Source: JAZKFT01 sp965246935 (GTDB lineage: Bacteria; Bacteroidota; Bacteroidia; Chitinophagales; Chitinophagaceae). From it: 64,000 nucleotides of DNA. The translations under genes and the position numbers were made by a program. Below, in pieces: positions 1 to 9,136 of this stretch (positions are counted from its first letter, which is position 1; each line of letters opens with the position of its first letter). The stretch lies in NCBI GenBank assembly GCA_965246935.1, contig CBDFGC010000006.1, positions 124,001-188,000 on the forward strand, in the 5' to 3' direction. The notes beneath the pieces were generated by a model that saw nothing but the letters and a program-made list of their open reading frames with translations, was not told the DNA's origin and searched no databases.

Positions 1-2809
1 AAGCAATTTTCGATTTATTTGCAGGGTTATCATCTGTACTCAGCCATAATTCGGATGCATCGTCCGCAGCTATATAAAAAATATAATTGCCGGTTTGTGG
101 CGGGCAAACGTATCCCCGTATTCTTGCACCGTAGTTGTCCCCCACATTTGTTTGCGATTCAAAAACCGTTAGCTGACTGGCACTTGCCGGCGCCGTTTGT
201 ACTGGTATATTACTAACATCGTTACCGCTAAGATTATTCCACTGCTCACGTAAAATAGAACCGGTAGCCGAGCAAACCACGGTATCAGGAGTGGGCTGGT
301 TTGAACTTTTTTTTAAAAGTACGGCTGAACTATACGGTGCTACCGTAATACTACTATTGTAAGTATTATTCGCAATATCAGCATACGTATTGTTTAATGC
401 AAACGATTTACTACCGGTTTCCGGATTATATACAAACCGGATGGAGTCATCGGGATTGGTAACGGTAACATTTGCTTCCACTAATTGTATGTTATCAAAA
501 TAAACAGAACCATTTTGCTCCGGAATTTTAAAACCGATGCTTGCTGCAGATTCATCAACAGTAGGGAGCAATAACACTTCCTGCTCTGTACGGCCGCCTG
601 TAATATTTACATAAGAACGGGAAGCTATATCTGAATAAGGCGCATTGCTTTTTCTTAAATAGGCATCCAGCAGTTTATTTTCATTGGTACCACTCAGGCT
701 AAATTTCAGCAGGTATTTTTTTGCTGCGGAAACAGTGCCCACATTTATCACAACCGTTGCATAACTATCGCCACCTGTAAGGTTTGAAAATGCTACCCGC
801 AAAGCCCCGCCGTCCAGTACGCCGTTACTCCAGGATGCAGTTGCATTATTGCCTGTTGAATATGTATATAACCCATTGATGTTATTATTAAAACTTCCGT
901 TGGTAAATAAATTAGAACCTGTAACAGTATTTACTTTGTAAGGAGCAATCGGGAAGGGTGATTTTTTTGAGTTTTGATCTTTCCCGTAAATTGTTTTCCA
1001 GGTTTCGAGATTGTACGCATTCCAGACATAGTTACCATTTTCCTTATGCAAAACACCTATTTGAAGATAGTCATAAAGCGGCCTGCTGTAATAGTTATTA
1101 TCAAACGTACCAAAGCTACTAATGTCATTGGCATTTGTTTTAAACTCAGCCAAACTTTGGGCAGCAAGTTTTGATACGAATGTATTACCTGTCAACGTTA
1201 CATTTCTGATTGGGAAAGGTGCAATATCATCATGGTTTATTTCAATTTGTGTAGCATTATTATAAACAGTATTATTGGTGATAACAAGGTCGTGCGCATT
1301 GTGAATATATAAACCCCTGTTGGCGCAGTTTGCCACGGTATTGCCTGATATTTCAACGCCTCCAGCATTATCGTCCATGTAAACTCCATTGGCGTACAGC
1401 TTATCCGGATCGGGAGTACCTGCTCCTGCCCCTAATCCATTCAGTACAATATTGCCGGTAATAACCCGTCCGCTATATACCGGTGGATTCGATGGATTAT
1501 TCCAGGTATAAATTCCGCTTCCATCGTCTTTTACAAAAGAAAAATTGGTAATTACATTGTTTTTAACCACCACATTATTTCCTCTGAAGGTAACGGCAAT
1601 ATACCCGGTACTATCAATGGTATTACCCTCAATCAATTGATCGCTTCCGCTCAGGAGCAATCCTTCATAGCCTCCACTGTCACCATCCCCCATGCCTGCA
1701 TAAGCGCCGGTATTGGTGATCGTATTCTTTTTAAGGGTGACATTATTACAATTATCAAGGTTGCAGGCTACATTATTTGTTTTATTAATGATAGAAGCTT
1801 CAATTGTAATATAATTGGTGTTAAGTGCATTAATGGCATTATGGCCGGAATACAGCATTTCACAATTTGTAATCCGGATGTTTTGGGAAGCATATATATC
1901 AAATGCATTTGCATTGGCTCCGGAAAAAATGAGGTTGTTGAAACTAACATTTGCCTGGTTACTGATGGTCACCAATGATTGCGCGGTGCTTACTTTTACA
2001 CTGCCACTGGCCGGGCTGCCACCAGCGTGGTATAAGCCAAATTTTCTACTACCGGATTGGTAGTACCATTCGCCATCTATATCCAGTGTTTGCGGATGGT
2101 TTTGTATAAAATATCCATAACCGGGGCTGGCGCCATACCCACTTTGAGAGTTATAATAAATTGTATTTTGCTGATGTTGTGTAATGATATTTCTGTCCAG
2201 TACCCAACGCACTTTTCTAATAACTACTTCACCACCTGTCCAATTAGGCGTGCCGCCTAATTGCAGATCGGTAATGCTGGTATTTCCCGATGCGCTCTCC
2301 AATGTGAGGAAGCCATTGTTGGCAACATTGGCATTGGGGTAACGACCTGCCTGCCTGAAAGTATTATCCACTAGTACGCTTGCTACATTTTGCTGGGGAG
2401 CTGGCAACTGGGTTTCCCAAACATTTCCCCCGGCATTGGCCCAACCAGATGGCGTTGTATACCCGGTAATTTGTGGTTTTTCATTTCCGCCATAAACCGA
2501 AAAAATAATAGGTGCACCGGCAGACCCGGACTTATTTATTACAATCGATCCATAAAAAATTTCACCTGCTTTAAATAAAACAGAATCACCGGGGTTCAAC
2601 TGATTAAAAAAAGAATTGAGTTTATTGACCGACTGCCAGGGGGTTGCTGCATTCTGAGCTGCTACCGAACTTCGGGAATCATCACCTGCTGTGGTAGAAA
2701 AGTAGTACCGGGCAGCCTGTAGATTTGAGATGCTACAATGCAAGAACACGATCAGTAAGATCGCTTTGGAGATAACCATGCGCTTATTTTTCATAAAATA
2801 TTTCTGCAT
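1..2809 (-). CDS. Secreted right-handed beta-helix protein with PA14-like C-terminal region (3' end outside window)
   Basis: The minus-strand frame from the ATG ending at 2809 stays open to the left edge, so the C-terminus is missing. It begins with a basic stretch and a hydrophobic signal peptide (an alternative in-frame ATG is at 2794). The first 200 residues read like an extracellular 'one-time parallel beta-helix' protein with many short hydrophobic/Asn rungs such as NNVVVKNNVI and NYITIEASII. Toward the left edge the sequence reads LWLSTDDNPANKSKIA, a pattern typical of PA14-like carbohydrate-binding modules. It lies 180 bp downstream of the sugar-transferase gene and is probably the last gene seen of the exopolysaccharide operon. 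A surface polysaccharide lyase or polysaccharide-binding role is an inference from fold and position; no catalytic residues were assigned. Confidence 0.75.
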   Translation of the reverse strand, partial: MQKYFMKNKRMVISKAILLIVFLHCSISNLQAARYYFSTTAGDDSRSSVAAQNAATPWQSVNKLNSFFNQLNPGDSVLFKAGEIFYGSIVINKSGSAGAPIIFSVYGGNEKPQITGYTTPSGWANAGGNVWETQLPAPQQNVASVLVDNTFRQAGRYPNANVANNGFLTLESASGNTSITDLQLGGTPNWTGGEVVIRKVRWVLDRNIITQHQQNTIYYNSQSGYGASPGYGYFIQNHPQTLDIDGEWYYQSGSRKFGLYHAGGSPASGSVKVSTAQSLVTISNQANVSFNNLIFSGANANAFDIYASQNIRITNCEMLYSGHNAINALNTNYITIEASIINKTNNVACNLDNCNNVTLKKNTITNTGAYAGMGDGDSGGYEGLLLSGSDQLIEGNTIDSTGYIAVTFRGNNVVVKNNVITNFSFVKDDGSGIYTWNNPSNPPVYSGRVITGNIVLNGLGAGAGTPDPDKLYANGVYMDDNAGGVEISGNTVANCANRGLYIHNAHDLVITNNTVYNNATQIEINHDDIAPFPIRNVTLTGNTFVSKLAAQSLAEFKTNANDISSFGTFDNNYYSRPLYDYLQIGVLHKENGNYVWNAYNLETWKTIYGKDQNSKKSPFPIAPYKVNTVTGSNLFTNGSFNNNINGLYTYSTGNNATASWSNGVLDGGALRVAFSNLTGGDSYATVVINVGTVSAAKKYLLKFSLSGTNENKLLDAYLRKSNAPYSDIASRSYVNITGGRTEQEVLLLPTVDESAASIGFKIPEQNGSVYFDNIQLVEANVTVTNPDDSIRFVYNPETGSKSFALNNTYADIANNTYNSSITVAPYSSAVLLKKSSNQPTPDTVVCSATGSILREQWNNLSGNDVSNIPVQTAPASASQLTVFESQTNVGDNYGARIRGYVCPPQTGNYIFYIAADDASELWLSTDDNPANKSKIA

Positions 2810-2992
2810 TACTATAGATTCATTAGTTTCTACAGCAACGCAATCTTTAGACAGATAAAATATCAACAGATTTGAAACAAGGGAGAAGGGGCTCCAAATC
2901 TATTGGTTATTTATGAAAAAAAGCATAAAGCCTTGAATAAGAGCGTTTAGGGCAAAAAAAGTATTAAAAGGGAAGAAATAATTGGAATATAA

Positions 2993-4384
2993 TCAGTAGG
3001 CATTTTTTTCGCCCTTCAGCGCATTCATCACGGTCATAAAAATGATTTTAAGATCTAACATCAAATTCCAGTGTTCCATGTACCAAACATCATACTCCAC
3101 CCTTTTTTTCATTTGCCCGATGGTTTTTGTTTCACCACGGTAGCCATTTACCTGTGCCCACCCGGTAATGCCGGGTTTCATAAAGTGCCGTATCATGTAT
3201 TGGTTGATCTGCTGCGAATATTCATTGGTGTGTTTCAGCATGTGCGGCCGTGGCCCTACAATGCTCATTTGCCCCTTCAGTACATTTAGAAATTGTGGAA
3301 ACTCATCTAAACTGGTTCGTCTTAAAAATTTACCGACTTTAGTAATACGGACGTCGTTCTTAGTGGCTTGCTGCAAATGCGAAGTAGCATTTAACCGCAT
3401 GCTCCTGAACTTTAGGCAGTAGAATGTTTTATTATCCTTGCCCGACCGCTTTTGAGCGAAAAATATAGGTCCTTTTGATTCAAGCCAGATGAGTAGCCCG
3501 ATAATAGGAATAAGCCACGATAAAATAAAAATGGTTACCAAAAGACTAACTACTATGTCAAATATTCTTTTCTTTACGCGGTCACCTATATCTTCCAAAG
3601 GATCATTTCGTAAATTAAAAACCGGAATCTCTTTAACATAATGCAGGTGCATTTTTTGATTGGTAAAAAACCGCAGATCAGGAACCAGTTTAAACCGGAT
3701 ACAGTTCTGTTCAGCTTGGTCTATCAGGTTATAAATAGCAGGGTTTTGCTCCGGGCCGATAGTGGAATAGATTTCAGACACTTTATGATATTTACAAACC
3801 TCAATGGTTTGGCTGATCTGCCCAATAATCGGATAACGGCTCAGTTCACCTACATTTTCTTCCTCTTCACAAAACCCTATTACTTCTTTGTTAACCGCAT
3901 CTTCCTCCAGGTAATCCACCAGCTTTTTAGAAAGCTCATTATACCCAATAACTGCCACTTTATTTACCAACCAATCTTTTTGTTTAAAATACAAATGCAG
4001 GCCTAAATAAATAAACCTATTAATTACAAGGGCCGTAAAAGTGAATAGGAGTACAACAACAATAAACGTCCTGGAAAGTATGTGTATGCGAAAGAAAAAT
4101 AAAGGAAAAATAATAATTAAAAGAAAGCCTCCAAAAGCCTGTACCGTTCTACTTGTGAAACTTTCAAAGGATAGGATATGAGTCTCATTATATACCCCCA
4201 TTATTAAACTGATGAGCAACCAGGCCATACTAATGCAAAAGCCAAAATACATGTACTCAATCCGGCCATATATTAATTGATGCGTTCTGAAAACATATTC
4301 GCATATAAAAAAAACGGCATTAATGAATACAAAATCCATTATTGCCAGATTCCTTTGTAATGTCCTGATAAATTTGCTGTTCAA
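2993..4384 (-). CDS. Undecaprenyl-phosphate sugar phosphotransferase (WcaJ/CpsE-like initiating enzyme)
   Basis: A 463-residue polyprenyl glycosylphosphotransferase. It transfers a sugar-1-phosphate to undecaprenyl phosphate at the inner membrane and so starts the exopolysaccharide repeat unit. Four hydrophobic segments fill residues 10-125, followed by a CoA-binding-like cytoplasmic domain (about 140-255, VAVIGYNE) and the bacterial sugar-transferase catalytic domain (about 270-460). That domain has a re-entrant helix, FAQKRSGKDNKTFYCLKFRSM split over 309-330, RRTSLDEFPQ at 355-364 and SIVGPRP at 374-380, all family hallmarks. Length is normal for the family. It follows the WecG-like gene by 35 bp, consistent with one operon. 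The sugar (glucose or galactose) cannot be decided from sequence alone. Confidence 0.93.
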   Translation of the reverse strand: MNSKFIRTLQRNLAIMDFVFINAVFFICEYVFRTHQLIYGRIEYMYFGFCISMAWLLISLIMGVYNETHILSFESFTSRTVQAFGGFLLIIIFPLFFFRIHILSRTFIVVVLLFTFTALVINRFIYLGLHLYFKQKDWLVNKVAVIGYNELSKKLVDYLEEDAVNKEVIGFCEEEENVGELSRYPIIGQISQTIEVCKYHKVSEIYSTIGPEQNPAIYNLIDQAEQNCIRFKLVPDLRFFTNQKMHLHYVKEIPVFNLRNDPLEDIGDRVKKRIFDIVVSLLVTIFILSWLIPIIGLLIWLESKGPIFFAQKRSGKDNKTFYCLKFRSMRLNATSHLQQATKNDVRITKVGKFLRRTSLDEFPQFLNVLKGQMSIVGPRPHMLKHTNEYSQQINQYMIRHFMKPGITGWAQVNGYRGETKTIGQMKKRVEYDVWYMEHWNLMLDLKIIFMTVMNALKGEKNAY

Positions 4385-4419
4385 CTGGATAAAAGAATAC
4401 GATGACTAAATACTACAAT

Positions 4420-5229
4420 TTAAGAAACAGGCCTGCGAAAAAATTTTATTTTAAAATATTCTTTTACAAGTAAATAGGAAAAAAGTGAATTTGTAACAAA
4501 ATAACGTTTAAACAACCGGGCTGGCTCCTGATGAAGCCGGTATAACCATTCCAGACCGGATTTCTGCATCCAATATGGGGCTCTCGTTTGTGTGCCTAAC
4601 AGCACCGGCAAAGCACCGCCAACGCCAATCATTGTTGCACCAATCTTTCCCTTCATAGAAGCCATCCACTTTTCCTGTTTCGGGCAGCCTAAAACTACAA
4701 AAACAATTTTAGCACCCGAGAATTCAATCTTTTGTATGGCTTCTTCTCTATCGGTATCTGTTAGTGTTCCAAAAGGCGGGCTATAACTACCTGCTATTAG
4801 GAGGCCGGGGAATTTTGCGGTTAAAGCCTTTGCAGCATTTTGCAACATGCTATCAGTAGAGCCATAAAAGAAGATCGGGATTGCTTTTGCTGCACAGGCA
4901 GTCAGCAAATCAGGAAGCAGATCCATCCCCGCAATCCGATCCTGTTGTATGCCATGTAACAGGCGCATTGCCCATGTTAGTGGAACACCATCCGGCGCTA
5001 CTATGTCCGCTTTATTAATGGCATGTGCAAATTTCCTGTCCTTATAACCTTCCACCAACATATGCACATTGGCTAGGCACACATAATGACTGATACCTGT
5101 AAGCGACATATTAATTATACGATCTATAAAAGATTGATAATCACCCGTATTAATAGCTAATTGAAAAATTTTCTTTCTCATGTCCTGCCTGTTTATTTGT
5201 AATGCTATTATTGTATCGTTGTTAAACAT
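4420..5229 (-). CDS. WecG/TagA/CpsF family glycosyltransferase
   Basis: A 269-residue member of the GT26 (WecG/TagA/CpsF) family, membrane-associated enzymes that add the second sugar (often a ManNAc-type residue) to the undecaprenyl-linked primer. Seen directly: DGVPLTWAMR at 80-89, the GCPKQEKWMA motif at 181-190, a Gly-rich VGVGGALPVL segment and the C-terminal GLEWLYRLHQEP motif. The ATG at 5181 (residue 17, MRKKIFQLAI) fits the family start at least as well as the upstream ATG. Directly downstream is the initiating phosphotransferase, and the pairing of the two enzymes is common in capsule operons. Upstream lies a 1-kb non-coding gap with a palindromic repeat, so this gene may have its own promoter. 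Confidence 0.9.
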   Translation of the reverse strand: MFNNDTIIALQINRQDMRKKIFQLAINTGDYQSFIDRIINMSLTGISHYVCLANVHMLVEGYKDRKFAHAINKADIVAPDGVPLTWAMRLLHGIQQDRIAGMDLLPDLLTACAAKAIPIFFYGSTDSMLQNAAKALTAKFPGLLIAGSYSPPFGTLTDTDREEAIQKIEFSGAKIVFVVLGCPKQEKWMASMKGKIGATMIGVGGALPVLLGTQTRAPYWMQKSGLEWLYRLHQEPARLFKRYFVTNSLFSYLLVKEYFKIKFFRRPVS

Positions 5230-6230
5230 TCGTTTCCCGCTGTTTTATTACCAAATTATTTTAGTATAAATATTAAAATCATTACACTTTTTCTATTTGT
5301 CAAAAACCATCATTTTTCTGGCTAATTTGACCGTTTGCATTTTATGCGAATCAAAATACAAGCCACTTATTTTATCCCTTCTGTTGTTTTTATAATTCCT
5401 AACTACTTGGTAAATAAGGTGTTGCCAGGGATCTCCGATGGGTGGAAGTGCCAAACGCCTGCACCGCATTAATTGGATGATCAATGCAATACAAGCGTGG
5501 ATTTGGTTAAGTAAAAGTGTGTTTGTAGTATATGTACGTATTGAAACGTTACATAGTTGTGTATTTACTCATCTTTTCTTCAAATATTGTTGTCCTTACT
5601 ATTTTAACGGTAAACACTTTCTTTTTTATTCTATCGCCGTTTTGTCAAAATTAATTTTCTGTTCATTGTAATTGCTATACATATCTCACAAATCTTACAT
5701 TTTTTTCACCTTTTTCCTAACTAAGGAAAGTTATCAAAATAACTTGAACATTTCTTCAATCTGGCCTGGTTGCCCCCAAACCTTCTAAAGGGGGCTTTTG
5801 GACACCATCAAACTTTATAGGAACTTCAAAATACTCATAGTTGCCACTAATTTTTCAGGTAAAAACGAGTTCCCCTTTAGAGCAATGTCATTAAGTTAAG
5901 CCCCATCGGGGCTTTCTGTTTGTAGCAAACAAAGAGGCAAAGGGAATCATTGCCACGTAGTGGCTACCCCTCTTCTCTGATCAGGTAGCCACTACGTGGC
6001 ATGCACCAACATCAAAGATGGCTATCTTCTACAAACAGGTTGCACCTACGGCGCATAACTGATACTCCAATCCTTAACTTAATGACATTGCCCTACAGGG
6101 GGTAGGGGCTACCAACGCCGGGTAATATCCCGCTTCATTTGTACAAGTTATTTTGACCACTTTACTAAGTGATAATCAGCCTATTCGTTTAATATCTCAC
6201 TAACACTATAATAAATCTACACGTATGCAA
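5230..6230. other. 1-kb non-coding gap inside the exopolysaccharide operon
   Basis: No convincing gene is present. The stretch is A+T-rich from 5230 to 5750. It then holds a run of dispersed-repeat material: a C5/G5 hairpin-like segment (CCCCCAAACCTTCTAAAGGGGG near 5773-5795), another CCCCTTTAG piece near 5871, and the 208-bp element at 5883-6090, which is followed by CCCTACAGGGGG. The gap separates the glycosyltransferase genes from the two genes that start lipid-linked synthesis, so transcription must either cross it or restart within it. Confidence 0.6.
5883..6090 (+). repeat. 208-bp concentric palindromic element, copy A
   Basis: The element is bounded by perfect 18-bp terminal inverted repeats, CAATGTCATTAAGTTAAG at 5883-5900 and its complement at 6073-6090. 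Inside are a second inverted pair (CTGTTTGTAG near 5916 and CTACAAACAG near 6030) and a central hairpin, GCCACGTAGTGGCTACC at 5952-5968 against GGTAGCCACTACGTGGC at 5984-6000. A near-identical copy in inverted orientation lies at 33538-33744. It encodes nothing, so it is a MITE-like or REP-like unit. The nested arms could fold into one long stem or three stacked hairpins, on DNA or on RNA. Confidence 0.85.
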
Positions 6231-7160
6231 TCAGGAAACTTTGTGTTTTACTTTATTTGTGTACTTAATAAGGGTGTTGGCAATTTTTCGGGAAGCAAGT
6301 GATGTAAAACTGTAAGGCTTTTTTAGCTGCCGGCTTAAAACCGGATTCACGGATTCCACGTTGCAAAATCTAAAGTCCCTTTTTTCCCCGTTGTCCAACG
6401 GCGATTGCAGGTAATCAATCCCAAATGTGTTGGTTGACTCTGTATCAAAACCAATATTAGTGGTTTTAGAAATAACCGGATAAATCACATTCATCTCATG
6501 TAGTGCTACCTGAACCTGCATTTGTATGTCCCAGGTCGAAATTTTTCCGCTTATTTGCTTCAATAGCATACGGTACAGATCCATGCCTTCCTTATTTAGT
6601 TTCTTTTTAAAATCCGGAACCGTATCAATGATGTTCTGTAATGACAACTTATCCCATTTCACTTCGCTTACCCTATTGGCCCAGCTTGCCCAGCCATAAG
6701 AGCAAAATCTTTTATGTACAACCGAATCATATTGATAATTTTCCTTTTCCAACGGAAAGCAATAGCCTGTAACAGCAAAAACCGACGATTCATCTTTATA
6801 GTATGCCAGTCCATCCAACAGGAATTTTATATAATTAGGCGTCACCACAACGTCATCTTCCACAATAATGAATTGAGTATAATTCCGGCTCAGGTATGTA
6901 AGTGCCGTATGAAAGTTAGGACCTGTACTGTAATTTTTTTCCCTGTAATGTTTATGTACTTTTTTAAATCCGGTGAGTGAATCTATATAACGGCGAGTTT
7001 GAAGTACATCTTCTTTATCACGCTCTCCTTTATAACCATCGCAAAAGAAAATAATTTCCATATCGGCGCACTCCGGGTTCTTCAGCAATGCTTCCATGGA
7101 AGTTTGAAGCTTTGCTGCCCGTTTGTAGCAGAATACGCCAATTATTGTTGTTTGCTCCAT
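6231..7160 (-). CDS. GT-A fold glycosyltransferase of the exopolysaccharide operon
   Basis: A 309-residue protein with a nucleotide-sugar transferase look. It starts with IIGVFCYKRAAKLQTSMEAL, a beta-strand/helix opening common to GT2-like folds, and has FIIVEDDVVVTPNYIKFLL at about 96-114, whose EDD matches the metal-binding acidic motif of GT-A enzymes. It continues with GYCFP and a YGWASWANR segment often seen in sugar transferases related to the GNT-I/GT13 type. No membrane segment is obvious, so it probably acts at the cytoplasmic face on the lipid-linked repeat unit. It is the last gene before the 1-kb gap and lies 31 bp after the preceding GT2. Donor and acceptor sugars cannot be inferred. 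Confidence 0.8.
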   Translation of the reverse strand: MEQTTIIGVFCYKRAAKLQTSMEALLKNPECADMEIIFFCDGYKGERDKEDVLQTRRYIDSLTGFKKVHKHYREKNYSTGPNFHTALTYLSRNYTQFIIVEDDVVVTPNYIKFLLDGLAYYKDESSVFAVTGYCFPLEKENYQYDSVVHKRFCSYGWASWANRVSEVKWDKLSLQNIIDTVPDFKKKLNKEGMDLYRMLLKQISGKISTWDIQMQVQVALHEMNVIYPVISKTTNIGFDTESTNTFGIDYLQSPLDNGEKRDFRFCNVESVNPVLSRQLKKPYSFTSLASRKIANTLIKYTNKVKHKVS

Positions 7161-7191
7161 GATTTACAATTTAAATAGAGGTAATATAGTT

Positions 7192-8052
7192 TTAGTGTGC
7201 AGGCTTCTTTTTAAATACATCCCATATAAAAGGAAAAAATGTTTTTAACCAGATCTTTCCCATTTCGGGCAAATACGATGACGGAAAATGAAGCCTGATA
7301 AATTTCAGGTATTCACTGTAAGCCAGGCCCTTTGGACTTTTCAGGTATTTTAATCTTTCAGACAATGTCGTTTTCTGCGATTTCCAGTTGTTGCCATGAT
7401 CATCTGTACAGGTGCCTAAAAACCCGGGTATCAGCACTACTTCAAAACCGGCACGTTTTGCCAGTAGTGTATAATCATAATCTGCCAGGCTGTGCGTATA
7501 TGTATCTGCCAGTATTCCAATCTTATCTGTCACGGCCTTTGGTACCAACATAATATTCGCATTTGCAAAATCGCAACGTAAATAATTTGTTTCATCAAAT
7601 ACAGGTTCACTTTTCCATACTCCATTGCTTTTCAATTTACTGCCGCCATAACTTAATTTGCCGGTTTCGGAATCGCATGTGCTGCCTACACAAATAGCAT
7701 TACCGGATGCAAACGGATTATCCTGAAAGCCGTTAACTAATGATTGAATGGCTGTTTCAAGTAGCGTTGTATCATCATTTAGTAACAGGTAAAAATCATA
7801 ATTTCCAATCAGCGCATGCGTCCATGTATGCCTCATACCACCTGCCCAATACAAATGCCCGTTTCCTGAAAAAATATTTACAGCCGGAAAGGCCATTTTT
7901 ACTGCTTCTATCGTACCATCACTGGAATTGTCATCAGTCAGGTAAACACTTATTTCGATATTACCAGTTAATTTTTGCAAACTCAGGCTTTGTAAGCAGG
8001 TCAGTGTCTTTTGTTTTCGGTTATATGTGGTAAGTAGTACGGCTATTCGCAT
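7192..8052 (-). CDS. GT2 family glycosyltransferase (rhamnosyltransferase-like)
   Basis: A 286-residue GT2 enzyme. The N-terminus MRIAVLLTTYNRKQKTLTCL is the classical GT2 first strand, YLTDDNSSDGTIEAV carries the nucleotide-binding DDNSSDGT motif, and YLLLNDDTTL (about 88-97) is the DxD-type metal site. The WAGGMRHTW segment at about 69-77 is common in the rhamnosyl- or galactofuranosyl-transferase branch. The C-terminus includes SLADYDYTLLAKRAGF, matching the ED/DY acceptor region. The neighbouring glycosyltransferases are 31 bp downstream and 42 bp upstream, so the gene is part of the operon. The specific sugar is unknown. Confidence 0.88.
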   Translation of the reverse strand: MRIAVLLTTYNRKQKTLTCLQSLSLQKLTGNIEISVYLTDDNSSDGTIEAVKMAFPAVNIFSGNGHLYWAGGMRHTWTHALIGNYDFYLLLNDDTTLLETAIQSLVNGFQDNPFASGNAICVGSTCDSETGKLSYGGSKLKSNGVWKSEPVFDETNYLRCDFANANIMLVPKAVTDKIGILADTYTHSLADYDYTLLAKRAGFEVVLIPGFLGTCTDDHGNNWKSQKTTLSERLKYLKSPKGLAYSEYLKFIRLHFPSSYLPEMGKIWLKTFFPFIWDVFKKKPAH

Positions 8053-8094
8053 AATAGTTGGTGCTCAATTAATGTCTGTAAAAGTCTCGGTCAT

Positions 8095-9132
8095 TCATTT
8101 TGCCTGTAATACTTTCTTTTTTATTTTGCGGTAAAAGCTGGTGAGGTAATACTGTGTCCGCATTTTTGCTGTAAGATGAGGGACTCCCAATTCTTTTTGT
8201 ACATATTGCTGGTAAGTACTATCCGGAATATCAAAGCCCATATTCGTATGAGTGATTATAAAAAAATCATACATCCTGGCAAGTCCAAACGTTTTTTCCG
8301 CGGGCAAATGCCAGATAATCAATTTCGTATCTGTAGGCCGTACTTCCCGGTAGAAAAGCGGATTAGTCCATATACGCCGCATAAATAATTCCGATTGATT
8401 GGCATGCAGACCGTTTTTATAATACAGGTAACTCAATGTATGTGCTTCCTCATTAAATTTAGGAAGGCCGTTCGCGTGCCGATTCAGCAATTGCGGCCAC
8501 AGCTCTTCAAAATCTGCATATAATCGCTTTATATTTTTTACGCTGCACAAAAAGAATTCGCCCAGGTGATAAGAAGGCATTTCCTGAATAGGCCGCTGAA
8601 GCAACTCTTCAAAGATGGATTTCATATCCCGTCTGCTTAATTCGTTGATTTTATAATCAGGCAGAACTTTGTCTTCAAATGAAATAAAACCAGCCGGTTC
8701 AGCTTCTTCAAAAAGTGGTGCTACCGGTTTTATAAAAATACAATCCGAATCAAGAATTAAATACTGGTCATTTAGCTGATGCCCGTTGTTGGCAATATGC
8801 TCCAGAATAGAAAATTCGTAAAACTGATTTTGAAACCTTCCATAATAACCTTTAGGCGTTTTGTATTTAAAGTTGGTATGAATAATGGAAACATCCAGGT
8901 CTGTGAGCACCTGCATAATATCTACTCCATCAATAATTGGTATCGTGGAAACATTGGTATACAGCAGGTGCTTCTCTGTTTTATTAAAGCGCTTGCTGGT
9001 AATAAAAAATACAACAATGCATTTCCAGTAAATATGCTGGTGGGCCGGGCTGGACGAGCTTTTTCCTGTTTGTGGGAAAATACTTTCCTCACCTTTTTCA
9101 TCGGCACAAAACCAGGTACATATATAATTCAT
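8095..9132 (-). CDS. Predicted glycosyltransferase (DxD-containing, DUF6492/GT8-like)
   Basis: A 345-residue protein with QYLILDSDCIFIKP at about 123-136: a hydrophobic strand ending in D-S-D, the arrangement of a GT-A metal/nucleotide site. The segments LLYTNVSTIPIID (N-terminal) and TLSYLYYKNGL (about 232-242) fit a family of bacterial sugar transferases around 300-350 residues long. The first 40 residues include an unusual Cys-rich start (MNYICTWFCADEK), so the true start could be internal. It begins 4 bp after the polymerase stop and so is almost certainly co-transcribed. Exact family and donor are not certain from reading alone. Confidence 0.65.
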   Translation of the reverse strand: MNYICTWFCADEKGEESIFPQTGKSSSSPAHQHIYWKCIVVFFITSKRFNKTEKHLLYTNVSTIPIIDGVDIMQVLTDLDVSIIHTNFKYKTPKGYYGRFQNQFYEFSILEHIANNGHQLNDQYLILDSDCIFIKPVAPLFEEAEPAGFISFEDKVLPDYKINELSRRDMKSIFEELLQRPIQEMPSYHLGEFFLCSVKNIKRLYADFEELWPQLLNRHANGLPKFNEEAHTLSYLYYKNGLHANQSELFMRRIWTNPLFYREVRPTDTKLIIWHLPAEKTFGLARMYDFFIITHTNMGFDIPDSTYQQYVQKELGVPHLTAKMRTQYYLTSFYRKIKKKVLQAK

Positions 9133-9136
9133 ACAA

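Noticed and set aside
5293..5484. 63-residue minus-strand frame in the operon gap
   Set aside because: Composition is basic and random-looking, no family, and it lies in repeat-rich non-coding DNA.
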